From Nostoc sp. UHCC 0302 (GTDB lineage Bacteria > Cyanobacteriota > Cyanobacteriia > Cyanobacteriales > Nostocaceae): a stretch of DNA of 64,000 bases. Below the pieces are notes generated by a model. That model was not told where the DNA came from and searched no databases. It saw nothing but the letters and a program-made list of their open reading frames with translations. The position numbers and the translations under genes are program-made. Positions 1-9,298 of the stretch are shown in pieces. The stretch lies in contig NZ_CP151099.1 in NCBI RefSeq assembly GCF_038096175.1, forward strand, positions 3,660,501 through 3,724,500, read 5' to 3'. Position 1 is the stretch's first letter. Every line of letters begins with the position of its first letter.

Positions 1-3000
1 GAGCCAGAGAAAACGAATATATTCAGGAAGAAGCTTTAGCTTATGAGTTGGCTGCCAAGTTTTATTTAGCGCGTGGCAGGTTAAAGTTTGCCCAAACTTA
101 TATGCAAGAAGCTCATTACACTTACATACGCTGGGGAGCAATAGCAAAGGTCAAGAATTTAGAACAATGCTATCCCCAATTTTTTACCAAAACGGCTTTA
201 AGCCAAGGCATTAAACCTTACACCTCCAATGCAATTTTCATCACCGACTCAAAAACATCTAATGAACTCGATTTGAGTAGTGTTCTCAAAGCCTCACAAA
301 TCCTGTCGGGTGAAATTGTGCTAACTACCTTGTTAGAAAAGATGATGAAAATTGTCTTAGAGAATGCAGGCGCACAGAAAGGTTATCTCATTTTGAAATC
401 ACAGCTTGAGCCAGAAAATCAAAATGGGCAATGGGTAATTGAGGCATCAGGAACAGTTGATAATAATGAGTTTAAAATTTTACCATCAATTCCAATTGAA
501 ACAGTTGGTGGTAGCAGTGATAGTCCTATTCTGTGCGATGCGATCGCTAATTACGTTATCCGTACTCAAGAAAGAGTTGTATTGAATGATGCTTATGGTG
601 AAGGCACTTTCACTCGTACTCCTTACATTGTTAAACAGCAACCCAAATCAATTTTGTGTACGCCTCTGCTCAATCAAGGCAAACTGGTAGGTATTTTGTA
701 CCTGGAAAATAATCTTACAACTGGGGCTTTTACCCCAGATAGATTAGAAGTTTTGGAACTGTTATCGTCACAAGCCGCAATTTCGATTGAAAATGCCAAG
801 CTTTATACCGAAGTGCGTGAAAGTGAGAGGAGATTGGCTCAATTTCTGGAGGCGATACCCATAGGCATCGGAGTGCTGGATGCTCAAGGTAGACCATACT
901 ATGCCAACAGAACAGCTGTGGAGTTGTTGGGTAAAGAAGTCGAGCCGTCAGCTACAGCCGAACAATTAGGAGAAGTATATCAAGTTTACGTCGCGGGAAC
1001 ATCTCAAAAATACCCCAGCGAACAACTACCAATCGTGCGAGCGTTGCGGGGTGAGCAGGCGATCGCAGATGATATAGAAATCCACCAAGGAGATAGGATT
1101 ATTCCCGTCGAAGGTCGAGGAACACCCGTCTTTGACGAAAAGGGTAATGTTGCTTATGCGATTACGACAATTCAAGACATCACAGAACGCAAACAAGCCC
1201 AGCAGATTTTAACTAACTACAATCGTACTTTAGAAAAGCAAGTTGCCGAAAGGACAGCTGCTTTACAAGAGAGTGAAGCTAGTTTAAAAGCAGCTCAACG
1301 AGTTGCCCATGTTGGCAGTTGGGAATTTGATGTCATTACACAGAAAATTACTTGGTCGGAAGAACAATTTCGCATTTTTGGTCTTGACTCAACTCAAAGC
1401 GAACCAACTTATGAACAACACATCCAACAGATTCATCCAGATGACCGAGCATCAGTGCAAGAGAGCTACGCGCAAACAATCAAGACTGGCAGAAGCGAGG
1501 AATTAGATTTTCGGATTATACGCCCGAATGGGGAAGTTCGATATGTTTCTCGAAGATGCGAGGCTGTCGTCAACGAGCAAGGGCAGATAATTAAATTCTT
1601 CGGAACAATACTTGATATTACGGAGCGCAAACTTGCAGAATTAGAACTGCAAGAGCAAAAAGACTTGCGCGAGACTATTTACAACGAATCTGCTGATGCC
1701 CTGTTTTTAGTCGATCCTGAAACATTGCTGATCTCTGACTGCAACCATCGAGCAGTAGAACTATTTGAAGCGAACAGTAAAGCCGAACTGCTTGGTATCC
1801 AGGGTCAGAGGCTTCAAGTTCGGTCGTTTAGCTTGGAGGAACTAAGCGAAATCACTGCTCAAATACAGCAAAAAGGCTTCTGGAGTCAGGAAATTGAATA
1901 TGTTACCCGAAAAGGAAATCTTTTCTGGGGCAACTTAGCTGCTAAACGCGTTGCGATCGCGAATCAACCCTTCGACCTAGTGCGGATAACAGATATTACT
2001 GAGCGCAAATACATAGAAGAAGCTCTGCGGCAAAGCGAAGCTCGCTTCCAAAAAATCGCAGCAGCTTCACCTGCACAAATTTACATCCTGGCTTATTACC
2101 CAGATACAGGTGAAATGCAATATGAATATATCAGTTCAGGAGTTCGAGAGATTCAAGAATTAGAACCGGAAAAAGTCTCAACGGATGCCCTACTTACTTA
2201 TAACCAAGTGCATCCTGATGACCGCGCGCTTTACAATCAAATAACTACCCAAAGTCTCAGAACGCTAGAACCCTTTGCTCACGAATGGCGGATTATCACT
2301 CCCTCTGGCAAGATGAAATGGGTACGCGCTAATTCCCGCCCAGAACGTCGCCAGAATGGTGAGATTGCTTGGTATGGAGTGCTACTAGATATTACTGATC
2401 TCAAACAAGCCGAGGTCGCTCTACGCGAGAGTGAAGAGCGGTTTCGTCATGCGTTTCATGATGCCCCCATTGGCATGGCGCTACTGGGATTAGACAATCG
2501 CTGGCTGCAAATCAATCCGGTGCTAGGTGAAATGCTTGCCTACTCTGAATCTAAATTACTAACCCTAAGCGCATCACAGCTAGTTCACCCAGAAGATGTT
2601 AATCAATTTCACCACTGCATTGAGCAAGTTTTCACCAATGAAAATCGTAATGCTCAAATTGAGTTACGTTACTTGTGCAACGGAGGACGCATTGCTTGGG
2701 GACTAACGAGCCTATCGCTGGTACGAGATTTCCACAATCAGCCTTTGTACTACGTCGTCCAGATCCAAGACATCACCGAACAGCACGCTATTGAGCAACT
2801 GAAAAATGAATTCGTTTCCATCGTCAGCCATGAACTTCGCACCCCGCTGACAGCTATCCGAGGATTTTTAGGACTGCTTAATACAGGTATCTACGACAAC
2901 AAACCCGAAAAAGCCAAACGGATGCTCCAGCAAGCTTTAACAAATAGCGATCGCCTTGTGCGTCTGGTTAATGACATCTTGGACTTAGAACGCTTGTCTT

Positions 3001-3485
3001 CGGGACGAGTACAGCTTGTTAGGGAAATCTGCAATGCAGAAGATTTAATGCAACGAGCGGTTGAAGGGGTACAGTCAATTGCTCTTGGAGCCGCGATTAC
3101 ACTTTCCATGACTCCCACCACCGCTTGCGTATGGGCTTCTAGCGACTTAATTATCCAAACCCTGACCAACTTGTTAAGCAATGCTATCAAGTTCTCTCCT
3201 CCTCACTCAGTTATTACTTTATCTGCTAAGCTTCAGTCCGACTCAGTTCTGTTTCAAGTCAAAGACCAAGGTAGAGGTATTCCTGCCGACAAACTAGAAA
3301 CAATATTTGAACGTTTTCAACAGGTTGATATCTCTGATGCTCGCGCCAAAGGAGGAACAGGCCTTGGTTTGGCGATTTGTCGACGTATCATCCAACAGCA
3401 TGATGGTAGTATTTGGGCAGAGAGTAGACTTGGTGAAGGCAGCACGTTTTATTTTTCGTTGCCAATTTCCCCAGGTGAATCATGA
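1..3485 (+). CDS. multi-PAS/GAF sensor histidine kinase, 3' part of a larger kinase gene
   Basis: The reading frame is open to the left edge, so the true start lies outside the window. The first codons read ARENEYIQEEALAYELAAKF, like the linker just before the GAF domain in giant cyanobacterial Ser/Thr-kinase/AAA-ATPase/histidine-kinase fusions. Counting from the TTG at 48, a GAF domain covers about 90-255. Five PAS/PAC domains follow (about 263-385, 414-530, 543-655, 665-785, 797-915), then HisKA and HATPase domains. The phospho-acceptor His is about residue 928 in IVSHELRTPL. The N box is NLLSNAIKFS (about 1040), with G boxes DQGRGIP and GGTGLGLAI. It should be cytosolic, since no membrane segment is visible. 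It overlaps the response regulator by 4 bp (ATGA), so the two are probably partners. The ligand is unknown. Confidence 0.93.
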   Translation, partial: ARENEYIQEEALAYELAAKFYLARGRLKFAQTYMQEAHYTYIRWGAIAKVKNLEQCYPQFFTKTALSQGIKPYTSNAIFITDSKTSNELDLSSVLKASQILSGEIVLTTLLEKMMKIVLENAGAQKGYLILKSQLEPENQNGQWVIEASGTVDNNEFKILPSIPIETVGGSSDSPILCDAIANYVIRTQERVVLNDAYGEGTFTRTPYIVKQQPKSILCTPLLNQGKLVGILYLENNLTTGAFTPDRLEVLELLSSQAAISIENAKLYTEVRESERRLAQFLEAIPIGIGVLDAQGRPYYANRTAVELLGKEVEPSATAEQLGEVYQVYVAGTSQKYPSEQLPIVRALRGEQAIADDIEIHQGDRIIPVEGRGTPVFDEKGNVAYAITTIQDITERKQAQQILTNYNRTLEKQVAERTAALQESEASLKAAQRVAHVGSWEFDVITQKITWSEEQFRIFGLDSTQSEPTYEQHIQQIHPDDRASVQESYAQTIKTGRSEELDFRIIRPNGEVRYVSRRCEAVVNEQGQIIKFFGTILDITERKLAELELQEQKDLRETIYNESADALFLVDPETLLISDCNHRAVELFEANSKAELLGIQGQRLQVRSFSLEELSEITAQIQQKGFWSQEIEYVTRKGNLFWGNLAAKRVAIANQPFDLVRITDITERKYIEEALRQSEARFQKIAAASPAQIYILAYYPDTGEMQYEYISSGVREIQELEPEKVSTDALLTYNQVHPDDRALYNQITTQSLRTLEPFAHEWRIITPSGKMKWVRANSRPERRQNGEIAWYGVLLDITDLKQAEVALRESEERFRHAFHDAPIGMALLGLDNRWLQINPVLGEMLAYSESKLLTLSASQLVHPEDVNQFHHCIEQVFTNENRNAQIELRYLCNGGRIAWGLTSLSLVRDFHNQPLYYVVQIQDITEQHAIEQLKNEFVSIVSHELRTPLTAIRGFLGLLNTGIYDNKPEKAKRMLQQALTNSDRLVRLVNDILDLERLSSGRVQLVREICNAEDLMQRAVEGVQSIALGAAITLSMTPTTACVWASSDLIIQTLTNLLSNAIKFSPPHSVITLSAKLQSDSVLFQVKDQGRGIPADKLETIFERFQQVDISDARAKGGTGLGLAICRRIIQQHDGSIWAESRLGEGSTFYFSLPISPGES

Positions 3486-3859
3486 CTAAACGCATTCTTG
3501 TAATTGATGATGAAGAATCGCTACGAGAGCTTGCCTGCACTTGTTTAGAGGATTTGGGAAGGTGGGAAGCGATCGCTGCCAAATCGGGTCATGAAGGACT
3601 GCTAAAAGCTCAGGAGTATTCTTTTGATGCGATTCTCCTGGATGTATCAATGCCTGACATGAATGGTTTTCAATTTTACGACCAGCTCAAAGCCAACTCA
3701 ACAACTCAAATGATTCCGGTCATTTTATTAACTGCAAAAGTGTTACCAGATGATCGCAAGCGCTTTGCTCAAATGAATGTAGCCGGAATCATTACAAAAC
3801 CCTTTGATCCTACCCTGATTTGCGAACAAATAGCCCAAATACTTGCTTGGAGTGATTAG
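3482..3859 (+). CDS. single-domain response regulator (CheY-like)
   Basis: This is a 125-residue stand-alone receiver domain with no output domain. The acidic pair is D9/D10 and the phospho-acceptor is D54 in ILLDVSMPDM. T84 and K106 (ITKPFDP) complete the receiver active site. The start codon overlaps the stop of the upstream kinase (ATGA), which indicates translational coupling and phosphotransfer between the two. Without an effector domain it probably signals by protein contact or passes phosphate to a further partner. Family assignment is certain; the downstream target is unknown. Confidence 0.95.
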   Translation: MTKRILVIDDEESLRELACTCLEDLGRWEAIAAKSGHEGLLKAQEYSFDAILLDVSMPDMNGFQFYDQLKANSTTQMIPVILLTAKVLPDDRKRFAQMNVAGIITKPFDPTLICEQIAQILAWSD

Positions 3860-3931
3860 TGCTGAGCTACACTGGGGCTTTTAATTTTAACTGCTGCTAA
3901 GCAGTTAAGGAAGAAATATGGACAGACGTTC

Positions 3932-4204
3932 ATGGCTGGAGTCACCAAAGTAAAAATAGAAGAGTCAGCCGAGGAATTGCATGAGCTGCTAAGAAAACAA
4001 AAAACAGCATTAGGTAAAAAATGGATTCAAGCATTGTACTTATTGAAAATAGGGCAGGTAAAGACAATACAAGATTTGGCTGTGATGTTGGGAAAAGGAA
4101 GCGCGACAGTACAAAGGTGGTTAAAGGCTTATATCTTTTATCTTTACAACACCATTATTCAAGCTCAGAACTCAAAACTTCGAGATCGGAACATGAAACT
4201 TTGA
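3932..4204 (+). pseudogene. transposase N-terminal fragment (IS630-like helix-turn-helix)
   Basis: The frame encodes about 60 residues resembling the N-terminal helix-turn-helix of cyanobacterial IS630-type transposases: VKIEESAEELHELLRKQK, then a DNA-binding helix TIQDLAVMLGKGSATVQRW. The DDE catalytic domain is absent. After the helix-turn-helix the frame runs straight into a 21-bp tandem repeat and stops. No matching terminal inverted repeats were found nearby. It is best read as the stump of a decayed insertion sequence. A stand-alone DNA-binding protein cannot be excluded but is less likely given the abrupt loss of similarity. Confidence 0.6.
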
Positions 4205-4392
4205 GTTCAGAACATGAAACTTCAAGATTGGAACACGGAACTTCGAGATCGGAACACGGAATTTTGAGATCGGAACATGGAACTTCGAGATCGGAACACG
4301 AAACTTTGAGTTCAGAACATGAAACTTCGAGATTAGAACTCAGAACTTCGAGATTAGAACTCGGAACTTCGAGATCAGAACTCGGAATTTGA
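4168..4392 (+). repeat. 21-bp tandem repeat, about 10.7 copies
   Basis: Ten full 21-bp units start at 4168, 4189, 4210, 4231, 4252, 4273, 4294, 4315, 4336 and 4357, with a partial unit at 4378. Each begins GAAC and most contain AACTTCGAGATCG. There is no length drift, so one frame stays open as a seven-residue repeat (SEHETSR, SEHGTSR, LELGTSR). A degenerate extra unit may precede the array at 4147. Whether any peptide is made is unknown: the open frame starting at 4021 has no homology and begins inside the transposase fragment. Confidence 0.9.
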
Positions 4393-4473
4393 AGTTTATG
4401 CGATACTACCTGCGGTAAGCTTCTCTACGAGACGCTGCGCTTTAGTTACTTCTAAACACTGTTTACACCAAGA

Positions 4474-4743
4474 TCAAGCTTCGTCGTATAGCCCCTGATC
4501 TCTATAGAAAGTAGCATTACCAACGAATACCCAAGTTAAATCTTCATCGCTAACGTATTGAAGAAGATTCTTAGCTACTTCAGCAAGATGAAGTATAGCA
4601 GGGAAAACGATGGTGATTAACTTATAAGTAGGTCTTTCAAGAATATGCTTGGCAACTGCTACTATTACTCGGCAAAGCGATCGCTTAAGTTCCTCTGCCT
4701 GTTCTAAACCTGTAAGCTTATATTGGAAAAGAATTTGCGTTCC
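4474..4743 (-). pseudogene. fragment of an NB-ARC/TPR-type protein
   Basis: On the minus strand there is an 89-codon open stretch without an ATG start, with in-frame stops at both ends. It reads GLEQAEELKRS, then HLAEVAKNLLQYVSDEDL and FYRDQGLYDEA. This resembles the region where the TPR repeats begin in cyanobacterial NB-ARC/TPR proteins, which typically have an H-x-x-EVA helix followed by EDL and a QGLY-x-A helix. The upstream codons RLLPAIPK before the in-frame TGA may be more of the same gene. Only a central piece survives, so no function is expected. Confidence 0.5.
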
Positions 4744-4812
4744 TCATTTGGGAATTGCTGGAAGCAAACGAGACAGAGGGAGATGAGGGGGATGAGGGGA
4801 AATAATAATCTT

Positions 4813-4840
4813 GTAGAGACGCGATTAATCGCGTCTCTAC
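4813..4840. repeat. 28-bp perfect palindrome of the cgcgtctctac family
   Basis: A perfect palindrome with half-site GTAGAGACGCGATT lies 27 bp past the stop of the Slt-type transglycosylase. In its transcript it would fold into a 14-bp stem, and could act as an end-of-transcript hairpin, but no long U-tract follows. Related copies occur at 33249-33270 and 40304-40323, and inside the elements at 52727 and 63309, so it is a dispersed repeat rather than a gene-specific site. Confidence 0.75.
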
Positions 4841-4866
4841 CAATGCCCCATGCCCCATGACCCACA

Positions 4867-7062
4867 TCACTGCTTCGGTAATTGTGGGTGTGCAGCCGAG
4901 TATTTTGCTACTATGCCAGAAATTTCTGGGTTGTAAAGTCTCAGATAATTCCAGTAGTTACCAAATACTTGCCGGACGTAATTTTTAGTTTCATCAAAGG
5001 GAATTTCTTCAACAAATTCATCTGGATCTTCTTTAGTCAGCGTTTGCAACCATTTAGAAACGTTGCCGGGGCCTGCATTGTAACTGGCGATCGCTAACAA
5101 GGAATTATTGTTATATTGCTGATGGGTATGATCCAAATACCAAGTACCCAACATAATGTTGTCGTTGGGATTTTCTAGGTTAACTGTTTTAAAGTCCACC
5201 TTGATTTGTGGGGCAATCCATTTAGCTGTACTTGGTAATACCTGCATTAAGCCAGTCGCATTGGCAACAGATTTGATTTTGGTCTCAAACCGCGACTCTT
5301 GACGTATCAAGGCAGTGACTAATAAAGGATTGAGTTGACGTTCTGTAGACCACTTTTCAATCTCTTGGATATAGGGAAATGGATAACGGGCTTGCCAGTA
5401 AGTGATCTGTTTACTCAAAGCCTGATATTGGGCAAGTTCAGCTGGTGTTTCCCGGTCTTCCAATTTGGAAATGTCATCAATTCCTGAGATATTTTCTCCC
5501 CTTGCCAGTTGCATCAAGCCTTCGGTAAATTGCTCTGTGACTGTTGGCTGTAATTTATTCTGAAACTCTGTCTGCCATTGCAACCAAGCATCACGATCTT
5601 GCCCTAGCAAATATAACTCTTTGAAAGTATCAGAACCCGCAGGAGGAACGGGACGCTGGGGTGCAACTATTTCCGGTTTGAGTTGGCGAACGTCATTAAA
5701 GTTACCAACGTTTAGCCCCAATATGGACGCGGCTCGCCATGCATAGTATGAGTAAGGAAATTGGCTAATCACATACTCATAAGCAGTTTTAGCCTCTTGT
5801 TGTTTGCCGAGTGCGGTTGCCCATTTACCTACCCAAAAGCCTGCTCTAGGAGCCAAAATACTGTTAGGATTACTGGTAACAATTGGTTCTGCCCATTGCC
5901 ATGCACCGATGTAATCTTTGGCTTTGGCTTTATCTTGGGCAATTTGCCAGCGATACTCTGCGGCTTCATCAGACTTGCCATACTTGGTTATAAGTAATTG
6001 CCAAGTGTCGGTAGCTGACTTTTGATCCTTGAGAGATTGGAGAATTTTGGCTTTTTGTGCCAGTGCAGCACCAGCTTGATCAGGAAATTTAGCGATCGCT
6101 TGGTCGAGATAAGGTAAAGCGTCTTTACTTGTTTTCGCCATTTCTGCCAACCGCAGTAAGGCAGTTCCAGTTTCTTTAGCAGTTGGAAATTGCTGCACTA
6201 GTAGTTTATAGCTGCCGATCGCCAGATCCCGGTCTTTACCCCCTACTTGTAACCCCCGTGCAGTGCGGTAGAGGTTGCGGGGTGTTTTAGGTGCTTTGGC
6301 ATAAGCAGGCGCAGCTTTGCGAAATTGATTGTTTTCCCAGTAAGCTGTACCAATGAGTTCCCAGTCTGCTGGTTTGAGGTTAGGCTGTTTAACTAGCTGA
6401 TCTAACACGCCTACGATTCCTGGTTGGTCATAGGCATACTTTGCCAAAACTAACTGTAAATTTGGCTGATTGGGATTCTCTTGCAACCGTTTGCGGATAA
6501 TTTCCCACGTTAGCGGATTGGAGGGAAATTGAGCGATCGCGATGTCTTGTTGCTTTGGTTGTGCAATTAGATAAAGGGCTTTAACTGCTGCTGCTTCTTT
6601 GGGATAAAGTTTCAGCACTTTTTGCCTTAAATCCGACGCTTTCCCATCCTCGCCCTGGATATCTTGTGCTTGCGCTTGTTTGAGCAAAATGTAGGGCGCA
6701 AGCACAGGATAATCTTTCTCTAGTCCTTCTAGTAAAACCAGGGCTTTTTTGGCTTGGGTTCTTTCAATGTAATCACTCGCCAAAAGATAACGGGCCCGCG
6801 CCCGATCTGGCGAACGTGATCCTTGGGCGATCGCTGCTAGTTTTGCCGCCCGCTCTGGCAGGGATTGTGATATCAGTGGAAACACAGCTGAGCCAGCTTT
6901 GTTTACCTCAGATTTCTGGTCAGTCTGATTCTTCCCTAGTGTGAGCCATTGCCCCAAGGTTTTTCCAATCTCAGGTGCTGAAACCATTGCCCCAGCTAAA
7001 AAGGCAAACAGTGCTGCACCAGCAATTAAAGAAATTTGTTTTTTTTGTAGTTTCTTCAGCAT
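4867..7062 (-). CDS. slt: Slt70-type lytic murein transglycosylase
   Basis: This 731-residue protein starts with an N-terminal membrane anchor or signal (ISLIAGAALFAFLAGAMV, about 10-27). A long helical TPR-like superhelix covers about 60-540, and the C-terminal SLT lysozyme-like domain about 570-715. The catalytic Glu is E589 in LIRQESRFE. The other family motifs are GLMQVLPSTA and ASYNAGPGNV. It should cleave the MurNAc-GlcNAc bond of peptidoglycan in the periplasm, forming 1,6-anhydro ends, during growth, septation or recycling. Length and order match the E. coli Slt70 layout with a cyanobacterial anchor in place of a cleaved signal. It appears to be transcribed alone. Confidence 0.92.
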   Translation of the reverse strand: MLKKLQKKQISLIAGAALFAFLAGAMVSAPEIGKTLGQWLTLGKNQTDQKSEVNKAGSAVFPLISQSLPERAAKLAAIAQGSRSPDRARARYLLASDYIERTQAKKALVLLEGLEKDYPVLAPYILLKQAQAQDIQGEDGKASDLRQKVLKLYPKEAAAVKALYLIAQPKQQDIAIAQFPSNPLTWEIIRKRLQENPNQPNLQLVLAKYAYDQPGIVGVLDQLVKQPNLKPADWELIGTAYWENNQFRKAAPAYAKAPKTPRNLYRTARGLQVGGKDRDLAIGSYKLLVQQFPTAKETGTALLRLAEMAKTSKDALPYLDQAIAKFPDQAGAALAQKAKILQSLKDQKSATDTWQLLITKYGKSDEAAEYRWQIAQDKAKAKDYIGAWQWAEPIVTSNPNSILAPRAGFWVGKWATALGKQQEAKTAYEYVISQFPYSYYAWRAASILGLNVGNFNDVRQLKPEIVAPQRPVPPAGSDTFKELYLLGQDRDAWLQWQTEFQNKLQPTVTEQFTEGLMQLARGENISGIDDISKLEDRETPAELAQYQALSKQITYWQARYPFPYIQEIEKWSTERQLNPLLVTALIRQESRFETKIKSVANATGLMQVLPSTAKWIAPQIKVDFKTVNLENPNDNIMLGTWYLDHTHQQYNNNSLLAIASYNAGPGNVSKWLQTLTKEDPDEFVEEIPFDETKNYVRQVFGNYWNYLRLYNPEISGIVAKYSAAHPQLPKQ

Positions 7063-7391
7063 GAATACTCGCTGAAAATTTCGGATGAATTTCCTGAAAC
7101 TCTAGCATTCCTAGCCATCAGTGTTGTAGATTTTTAATTTTAGATTTTTAATTCTATGTAGAAAAAATCTAATTTTCAATCCCACTGTTGCCAGTGCAAA
7201 GCTTATAGCACATCCTTTATTCAATTACATCTATCCTGGGTATAAAATAAAAAATTTTCTATTGCAGATATTTATTAAAACACTTTATGTAATAAGATGC
7301 ACATAAAAATAAAAAGCCTAAGTGGAGGAAGTCTCCGCTCAGGACTTCGAAGACGACGTTCACAGGTTAATATTTTTGCTACGCTCAATCT
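7063..7391. other. AT-rich spacer, no gene seen
   Basis: About 330 bp between two minus-strand genes. It holds poly-A/T tracts and one short dispersed-repeat-like stretch near 7320-7370 (GGAAGTCTCCGCTCAGGAC). A related motif appears near 53470. The region must contain the promoter of the transglycosylase, but I cannot pick a convincing -10/-35 pair. Confidence 0.5.
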
Positions 7392-8279
7392 CTAGGTTTT
7401 TTGCCAAAAAATGCATTGTCTTTGAGTTTCAGAAATTTTTGTAGCAATTTTTAGTAAATTGTCATTACTCAAAGAAGTTTGGCAATAAAAGGGATGTTTT
7501 GGTCGCCTAGAAGTGTAATCAAAAAATATTGTAAATCTGTCTGAATCTATTGGTATTTTTCCCCGATGGAAGATGTTAGCAGTATCAGCAATGATTACTG
7601 TACCAGAAGCTCCTATACAAGACTTCCAATTTAAGGGTGATATAACTGTTTGCATAGCTTTGTCTTGAATATATTCATAGTTATATTTTAAAGAGTTAAA
7701 TATCTTTGAAGAAAAATATTTAGGAATATATTGAAAGGGGCCATTCTGCTCATTTACATTATTTAAATAAACAATAACTTTTAGTACTTTTCTATCTTCC
7801 TTATCTAAATGCCATAACCTTGATTTTCGTTGAACTTGATTGACAATATCTCGCCGATAATAAGAACCATGATAGGCTATCGGTAAACCAATGTAATTTT
7901 CTATAATATTTAGTAAATTTTGTTGCAGTCCCCAGAGGAAAATTTCTATATGCTCCATCATTTGCTCAGATGTAGCATGAATAATAAATTCATTTTTATT
8001 TACGGAAATTATCTGGGAAATTTCTGGCATTAAAATTTTAGCTTCTTGGTACATTTGTGGTGTAGAAGGAATTGAAAGCGCTGCTAATGAAGTTATGACA
8101 ATTCCTTGATTTTGTAAAGCTTCAATTAACTTTAAGTCATTTTTCGAGATAATAGGTAGATGATCAATATGTTGATCGATTGCTGCTTGATAAGCAAGGT
8201 CAGATGTCTTACTTAATAATGGGAGTCGATAGAGATTTTCTAAGATTCGATTACGAACCTTTGTAATAATTTTATTCAT
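7392..8279 (-). CDS. phytanoyl-CoA dioxygenase-like 2OG-Fe(II) oxygenase
   Basis: A 295-residue protein with the iron facial triad of the phytanoyl-CoA hydroxylase (PhyH) family. H157 and D159 lie in SRLWHLDKEDR, the distal His is H238 in NIFHRGKIP, and R248 ten residues later is the expected 2-oxoglutarate-binding Arg. The stretch VIVYLNNVNEQNGPFQYIP is the usual strand that follows HxD. Such enzymes hydroxylate small molecules or lipids in the cytosol; the substrate cannot be read from sequence. The gene is very AT-rich, stands alone and is flanked by about 0.3 and 1 kb of non-coding DNA, which may point to transfer or a tailoring role detached from its cluster. Confidence 0.8.
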   Translation of the reverse strand: MNKIITKVRNRILENLYRLPLLSKTSDLAYQAAIDQHIDHLPIISKNDLKLIEALQNQGIVITSLAALSIPSTPQMYQEAKILMPEISQIISVNKNEFIIHATSEQMMEHIEIFLWGLQQNLLNIIENYIGLPIAYHGSYYRRDIVNQVQRKSRLWHLDKEDRKVLKVIVYLNNVNEQNGPFQYIPKYFSSKIFNSLKYNYEYIQDKAMQTVISPLNWKSCIGASGTVIIADTANIFHRGKIPIDSDRFTIFFDYTSRRPKHPFYCQTSLSNDNLLKIATKISETQRQCIFWQKT

Positions 8280-9298
8280 TTTCTCTATAAGAGACTTCAG
8301 TATATAAATCCATATTTTGATTATATTATTTTTGATTTATTATTTTCATAATTAGATATGATATATCTTTAGGAGTTTAATACCTTTTTTTTGAAAGCAA
8401 TTAATTAGATATTTCAAAAGGATTAATTTCCTAAAACTAATTTGCAAGTTTATATGTATACTTAGTTGCTGTGGAGTATATAGATAAGTACATATAGGAA
8501 TCTGATTCTATTCCTGAAACACTTGTAGAGACAGAGAACAGGTAAAAAGGAATAAAACTGTACTGAATTTTTTCAAAAATAAAATATGAGTCCTATATAA
8601 TTTATGGATATTCATTTGTCTTTATAGGTTTGAAATAAAGAACCATAATTTTTATAAAAACTTTATAATGGGTTACTCTAAATTATAAAATCTGCATAAA
8701 AACAGATTGTAATAAGCAATTAGTCTATATATATTTCAACGGTAATATTATTATCTAGTAATCCCTCTTTTGTCACTCTCGGAAAACAATAATCGAAGCT
8801 TAATTCTAAAACTTTGATTTGATAACGCTTTAAGCTTTTATTTTCTAACAGTAACTAGAGTTTGTAGCTAAAATCTGAAAATTAAAGCTCCGAAAAGCTT
8901 TCAGCGGTTGGCTTCTCCCAAAGTGACAAAAGAGAGATAAGGCGAGTTCTTGTTTGTTTGAAAAATATTAAATAACCCACTTAAACTAAAAATGAATCAA
9001 ACCTTTTTTCTATGGCTGATTTTTAATAATATGTCATTTTAAAATCTTTGCAACATAATGAAGTTAATGTAGAGATGTACATCTCCACCTACACCTACTA
9101 CAGCAGATTGCAAGTTAGTGAAGTACAAAAATACCCCTCCCTAACCCTCACGCCACTTGCTCCCCTTTCCAAGGGGAGGGAACTAGATTGGCAATTTTCC
9201 CCCAATACATCGGGGGTATTAAAGGGGGTAAAGGATGTACTCCATTTAGATACAAAACGCTGTATGTATGTCTCATTTTTTTTAAATTGGTATTACTT
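8280..9298. other. 1-kb AT-rich non-coding region
   Basis: No credible gene on either strand. It contains a 176-bp inverted-repeat element (8762-8937) and a G/C-rich dispersed repeat at about 9130-9235, including AAGGGGAGGGAACTAGATT at 9171. The same repeat recurs at 36380. The rest is A/T-rich sequence, including what must be the promoter of the oxygenase gene near 8280-8400. Confidence 0.6.
8762..8937. mobile_element. MITE-like element with 25-bp imperfect inverted ends
   Basis: The left end (8762-8786) begins TCCCTCTTTTGTCACT. The right end (8913-8937), read on the other strand, begins TCTCTCTTTTGTCACT. About 20 of 25 terminal positions match. The 176-bp interior has no open frame. TAA flanks the element on both sides and may be a target duplication. 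The architecture fits a non-autonomous miniature transposon mobilised by a transposase elsewhere; no parent element is in the window. Confidence 0.5.

Noticed and set aside
3932-4204. intact insertion sequence
   Set aside because: Only the helix-turn-helix end is present, with no catalytic domain and no terminal repeats.
4168-4392. possible CRISPR array
   Set aside because: The units are directly adjacent with no spacers; no cas genes nearby.
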